A stretch of DNA of 8,985 nt from Rhodospirillales bacterium (GTDB lineage: Bacteria; Pseudomonadota; Alphaproteobacteria; Rhodospirillales; JASLLV01): NCBI GenBank assembly GCA_030754475.1, contig JASMAE010000030.1:1-8985 (forward strand). The letters are read 5' to 3'. Both the position numbers and the translations under genes were made by a program. The notes under the pieces were generated by a model, which was not told the DNA's origin, made no database searches, and saw only the letters and a list, made by a program, of their open reading frames with translations. Below are positions 7,245-8,985 of this stretch, one piece after another; positions within the stretch are counted from its first letter, which is position 1; each line of letters opens with the position of its first letter.

Positions 7245-7767
7245 TCCGCAACCGGTGGAGACGGGGGCCTTCGCGCGCCCAGACGGCGCGCCGATGCCGG
7301 CCTTGTCCCCCCCTGATCCTCCGCCCTGGTTTGGCGCGACAATCCTAACCGCGGGGCTGGGCCCTGTCGAGCGTGGCGACCGCGGGTTATCGACACCTTG
7401 GCGACCGACGGATCGAGGTTCGTTGACGCGGCGCGGGGCGGTTACTAGATTCCCCGCGACATGACGGATACGGCGTGTCCCTCCGGAACGCACCAGCACA
7501 CACCAACCCGCCCCGACTAGCGTTGAAGTCTGACCATATTTGTCCAGTATTCGCCCTGACTTGACTGTTCAGGGGGCAAATGCCGGAATCGTGGGTGGGC
7601 TTAGGAATTTTCCGGGGACACAGATCATCGAGGAGGGGGCTTTGGTTGATACGGGAGTACGGGAGTGAGGTGGGCGTAACGGGCGGTAGTCTGGTCCTGC
7701 GTGTGGCCACAAGCCGAACTGAGAGCTTGCCGCCACGAGCGAGACTGTCCGGCCCATCGCTGCCACA
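7245..7767. other. 523-base intergenic region between divergent genes
   Basis: No supported gene lies here. The part up to about 7420 should hold the leftward promoter of the transporter operon, though no convincing minus-strand -35/-10 pair was found. It also contains a candidate rightward promoter (7423-7451), the first copy of the degenerate repeat (7496 into the next gene), an extra 113-base block inside that repeat, and an 8-base perfect tandem ACGGGAGT at 7651-7666. Open frames crossing the region on the minus strand are rich in Pro, Arg and Ser and look non-coding. Confidence 0.6.
7423..7451 (+). promoter_or_regulatory. Candidate sigma-70-type promoter for the EamA gene
   Basis: TTGACG at 7423-7428 (five of six matches to the -35 consensus) is followed by exactly 17 bases and TAGATT at 7446-7451 (four of six matches to the -10). 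Transcription would start near 7458 and leave a leader of roughly 310 bases before ATG 7768, most of it repeat sequence. Seen by eye only; in GC-rich DNA such matches are less common by chance but not decisive. Confidence 0.4.
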
Positions 7768-7796
7768 ATGGGCGCAGCCGAATCCCGGCCCGCTCT
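7496..7796. repeat. Degenerate direct repeat, copy 1 (with 113-base extra block)
   Basis: This stretch matches 8797-8985 in the same orientation. 7520-7595 aligns with 8821-8897 at 61 of 77 positions including one indel, sharing an exact run over 'GGGGGCAAATGCCGGAAT'. 7710-7796 aligns with 8899-8985 at 72 of 87 positions without gaps. 7496-7519 aligns more loosely (16 of 24). Bases 7597-7709 have no counterpart in copy 2. A CCCTGA/TCAGGG inverted repeat (7554-7559 and 7569-7574) is only partly kept in copy 2. The repeat runs past ATG 7768 into the 5' end of the EamA frame. Counts are from hand alignment. Confidence 0.85.
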
Positions 7797-8727
7797 CACG
7801 GAGAAGCCACCCTTGCGCGCTACGCTGAGATGGATCAGCGAATTACCGGGCACCCTTAGGGGCATAGGGCTCATCTTGCTCGCCGGAATGTTGGGCACGG
7901 CCATGATGGTCCTGGTCCGCTTGCTCGGGGCCGATCTCCATCCGTTCGAGATCAACTTCTTTCGCACCGTCTTTAGCCTGCTCATACTCGCGCCCGTGGT
8001 TCTGCGCCACGGCTTGCGGCACTTGAGGACCCCACGCCTCGGCCTGCACGCGCTTCGCGGCCTGATCAACGGTTGCGCTCAGCTGTCGCTCTTCATGGCG
8101 CTCGTCATGATCCCGCTCGCCCAAATCTCGGCGCTCAGCTTCACGGCGCCGTTGTTCACCACCGTGACCGCGGTGATCGTGCTGGGCGAGGTGATCCGCG
8201 TCAGGCGCATCACGGCGCTCGCCGTCGGGTTCGCGGGAACCTGGCTCATCCTACGCCCCGGCGTCGTCGCCGTAGAGCTCGGGTCTCTCCTGGCGCTTCT
8301 CGGCTCGCTCGGTCGGAACGTCACCATGATCCTCATCAAGATTCTTTCGCGCACCGATTCTGCGATTAGCATCACGTTCTACGGAACCCTGTTCATCTCG
8401 CCGATCGCGCTGATCGCGGCGATCCCGTTCTGGCAAACCCCGACCCTCGTCGAACTCGGTTGGCTCGTCGCCATCGCCGTGCTCGCCACCCTCGTCCATT
8501 TGTGCTTCAACCAGGCGATCAAGGAGGCGGATCTCACCGTCCTGCTCCCATTCAACTTCGCGGGCCTCATCTGGGCTGCGATCACCGGCTACTTGGTCTT
8601 CGCCGAGATGCCTACGATCTGGACGTGGGTGGGCGGCGCTATTATCTTTATCTCCGGCACCTATCTCGTCATTCGCGAAAGCCGACTATCGGGTGCCCCC
8701 GGCGCGGCTCCATCGGCAGGCGCGTGA
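7768..8727 (+). CDS. DMT-superfamily permease with two EamA domains
   Basis: The predicted inner-membrane transporter of 319 residues has about ten hydrophobic segments in two EamA halves (roughly 32-163 and 172-303). Family marks include 'LHPFEINFFRTVFSLLILAP' (57-76), 'ALVMIPLAQISALSFTAPLFTTVTAVIVLGE' (111-141) with the following 'ITALAVGFAGTWLILRPG', and in the second half 'ADLTVLLPFNFAGLIWAAITGYLVFAE' (254-280). Such proteins export or import small metabolites; this subgroup resembles ones often annotated as S-adenosylmethionine or amino-acid-related carriers, but the substrate is not predictable. The start is doubtful. ATG 7768 has no Shine-Dalgarno sequence and lies inside repeat copy 1, where copy 2 has CTA instead. 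TTG 7813, nine bases after GGAG (7800-7803), would give 304 residues and still leave about 16 residues before the first helix. The gene is transcribed away from the ABC operon and probably stands alone. Confidence 0.92.
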   Translation: MGAAESRPALTEKPPLRATLRWISELPGTLRGIGLILLAGMLGTAMMVLVRLLGADLHPFEINFFRTVFSLLILAPVVLRHGLRHLRTPRLGLHALRGLINGCAQLSLFMALVMIPLAQISALSFTAPLFTTVTAVIVLGEVIRVRRITALAVGFAGTWLILRPGVVAVELGSLLALLGSLGRNVTMILIKILSRTDSAISITFYGTLFISPIALIAAIPFWQTPTLVELGWLVAIAVLATLVHLCFNQAIKEADLTVLLPFNFAGLIWAAITGYLVFAEMPTIWTWVGGAIIFISGTYLVIRESRLSGAPGAAPSAGA

Positions 8728-8755
8728 AAGAACACCCAATTGTCCGCCACGCGCC
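8719..8755 (+). terminator. Possible stem-loop at the end of the EamA gene
   Basis: GGCGCGTG (8719-8726) and CACGCGCC (8748-8755) are a perfect eight-base inverted repeat with a 21-base loop, overlapping the stop codon 8725-8727. No T-run follows, so intrinsic termination is doubtful; it could stabilise the 3' end instead. Confidence 0.3.
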
Positions 8756-8796
8756 GATCGTCGAACATGCGATGATGGAGCCGTTAGGTGCGCTTT

Positions 8797-8985
8797 GCAC
8801 ACACAGAGCCGCCTCCTCGGGCGTTGAAGTTTGGCTATTATTGACCGATCTGCGCCCTGATCGTGACCGTTCGGGGGGCAAATGCCGGAATCTTGGGTCA
8901 AGCCGACCTCAGAGCTTGCCGTCGCGGGCGAGATTGTTGGGCCCATCGCTGTCACACTAGGCGCGGACGATCCCCGGCCCGCTCT
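8797..8985. repeat. Degenerate direct repeat, copy 2 (cut by window end)
   Basis: This is the counterpart of 7496-7796, beginning 1301 bases after copy 1 and lacking the 113-base block (junction between 8898 and 8899). The similarity is still strong at the last base of the window, so the copy probably continues. At the position of the EamA ATG (7768-7770) this copy reads CTA. A minus-strand open frame covers it, but its composition looks non-coding. No other gene is seen from 8728 to the window end. Confidence 0.85.

Noticed and set aside
6234..7316. Plus-strand open frame of 360 residues antisense to the DppB-like permease
   Set aside because: Composition is dominated by Asp, His, Arg and Gln, the usual complement of a membrane-protein gene; no motif is present.
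7245..7499. Upstream extension of the DppB-like permease by 85 residues
   Set aside because: The extension is low in hydrophobicity, Arg/Gly/Pro-rich and unlike the family, whose first helix begins a few residues after the ATG at 7244.
8686..8955. Minus-strand frame over repeat copy 2, with 'DSGICP' also readable in copy 1
   Set aside because: The shared residues follow from the nucleotide repeat; a one-base indel between the copies breaks the frame, so there is no sign of protein-level constraint.
7496..8985. Composite transposon bounded by insertion sequences
   Set aside because: The repeats contain no transposase frame and I could not find terminal inverted repeats or target-site duplications.
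1..8985. CRISPR array, tRNA or rRNA gene
   Set aside because: No regularly spaced short repeats and no tRNA or rRNA-like segments were recognised on either strand by eye.

Overview
This window reads as a chromosomal segment of a GC-rich alphaproteobacterium. Codon use is strongly GC-ending throughout and the gene content is typical of Rhizobiales/Rhodospirillales-like genomes, but no marker gene fixes the taxon. No previously undescribed system is evident. The bulk is a recognisable peptide/nickel-type (Dpp/Opp family) ABC importer locus, with an unidentified exported protein wedged into it.

Layout, left to right. (1) Bases 1-457 (+) hold the C-terminal end of an amidase-signature hydrolase. 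(2) A strong hairpin at 485-510, plus a smaller one at 519-536, separates it from a convergent gene. (3) 539-2155 (-) encodes a periplasmic solute-binding protein of family 5 (DppA/OppA-like). (4) 2156-2406 is a divergent intergenic region with several dyads. (5) 2407-3216 (+) encodes a secreted protein of about 269 residues that I do not recognise. (6) 3256-7244 (-) is a compact four-gene operon, in transcription order permease DppB, permease DppC, ATPase DppF-like, ATPase DppD-like, with gaps of 16-20 bases. (7) 7245-7767 is a long intergenic region with a candidate forward promoter and the first copy of a degenerate repeat. (8) 7768-8727 (+) encodes a ten-helix DMT/EamA permease. (9) 8728-8985 holds a second, diverged copy of the same repeat, cut by the window end.

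Together the importer parts make a complete set: one binding protein, two membrane subunits and two ATPases. The binding-protein gene sits beyond the 3' end of the operon, behind an opposite-strand gene, so it must be transcribed separately. The amidase next door could process an imported amide or peptide, but it is on the other strand and the link is only positional.

The most interesting non-coding signal is the pair of direct repeats flanking the EamA gene. The first copy runs through that gene's proposed start codon. A 113-base block is present in the first copy and absent from the second. This suggests either a dispersed repeat family or an old tandem duplication of the EamA unit whose second gene would lie just past the window.
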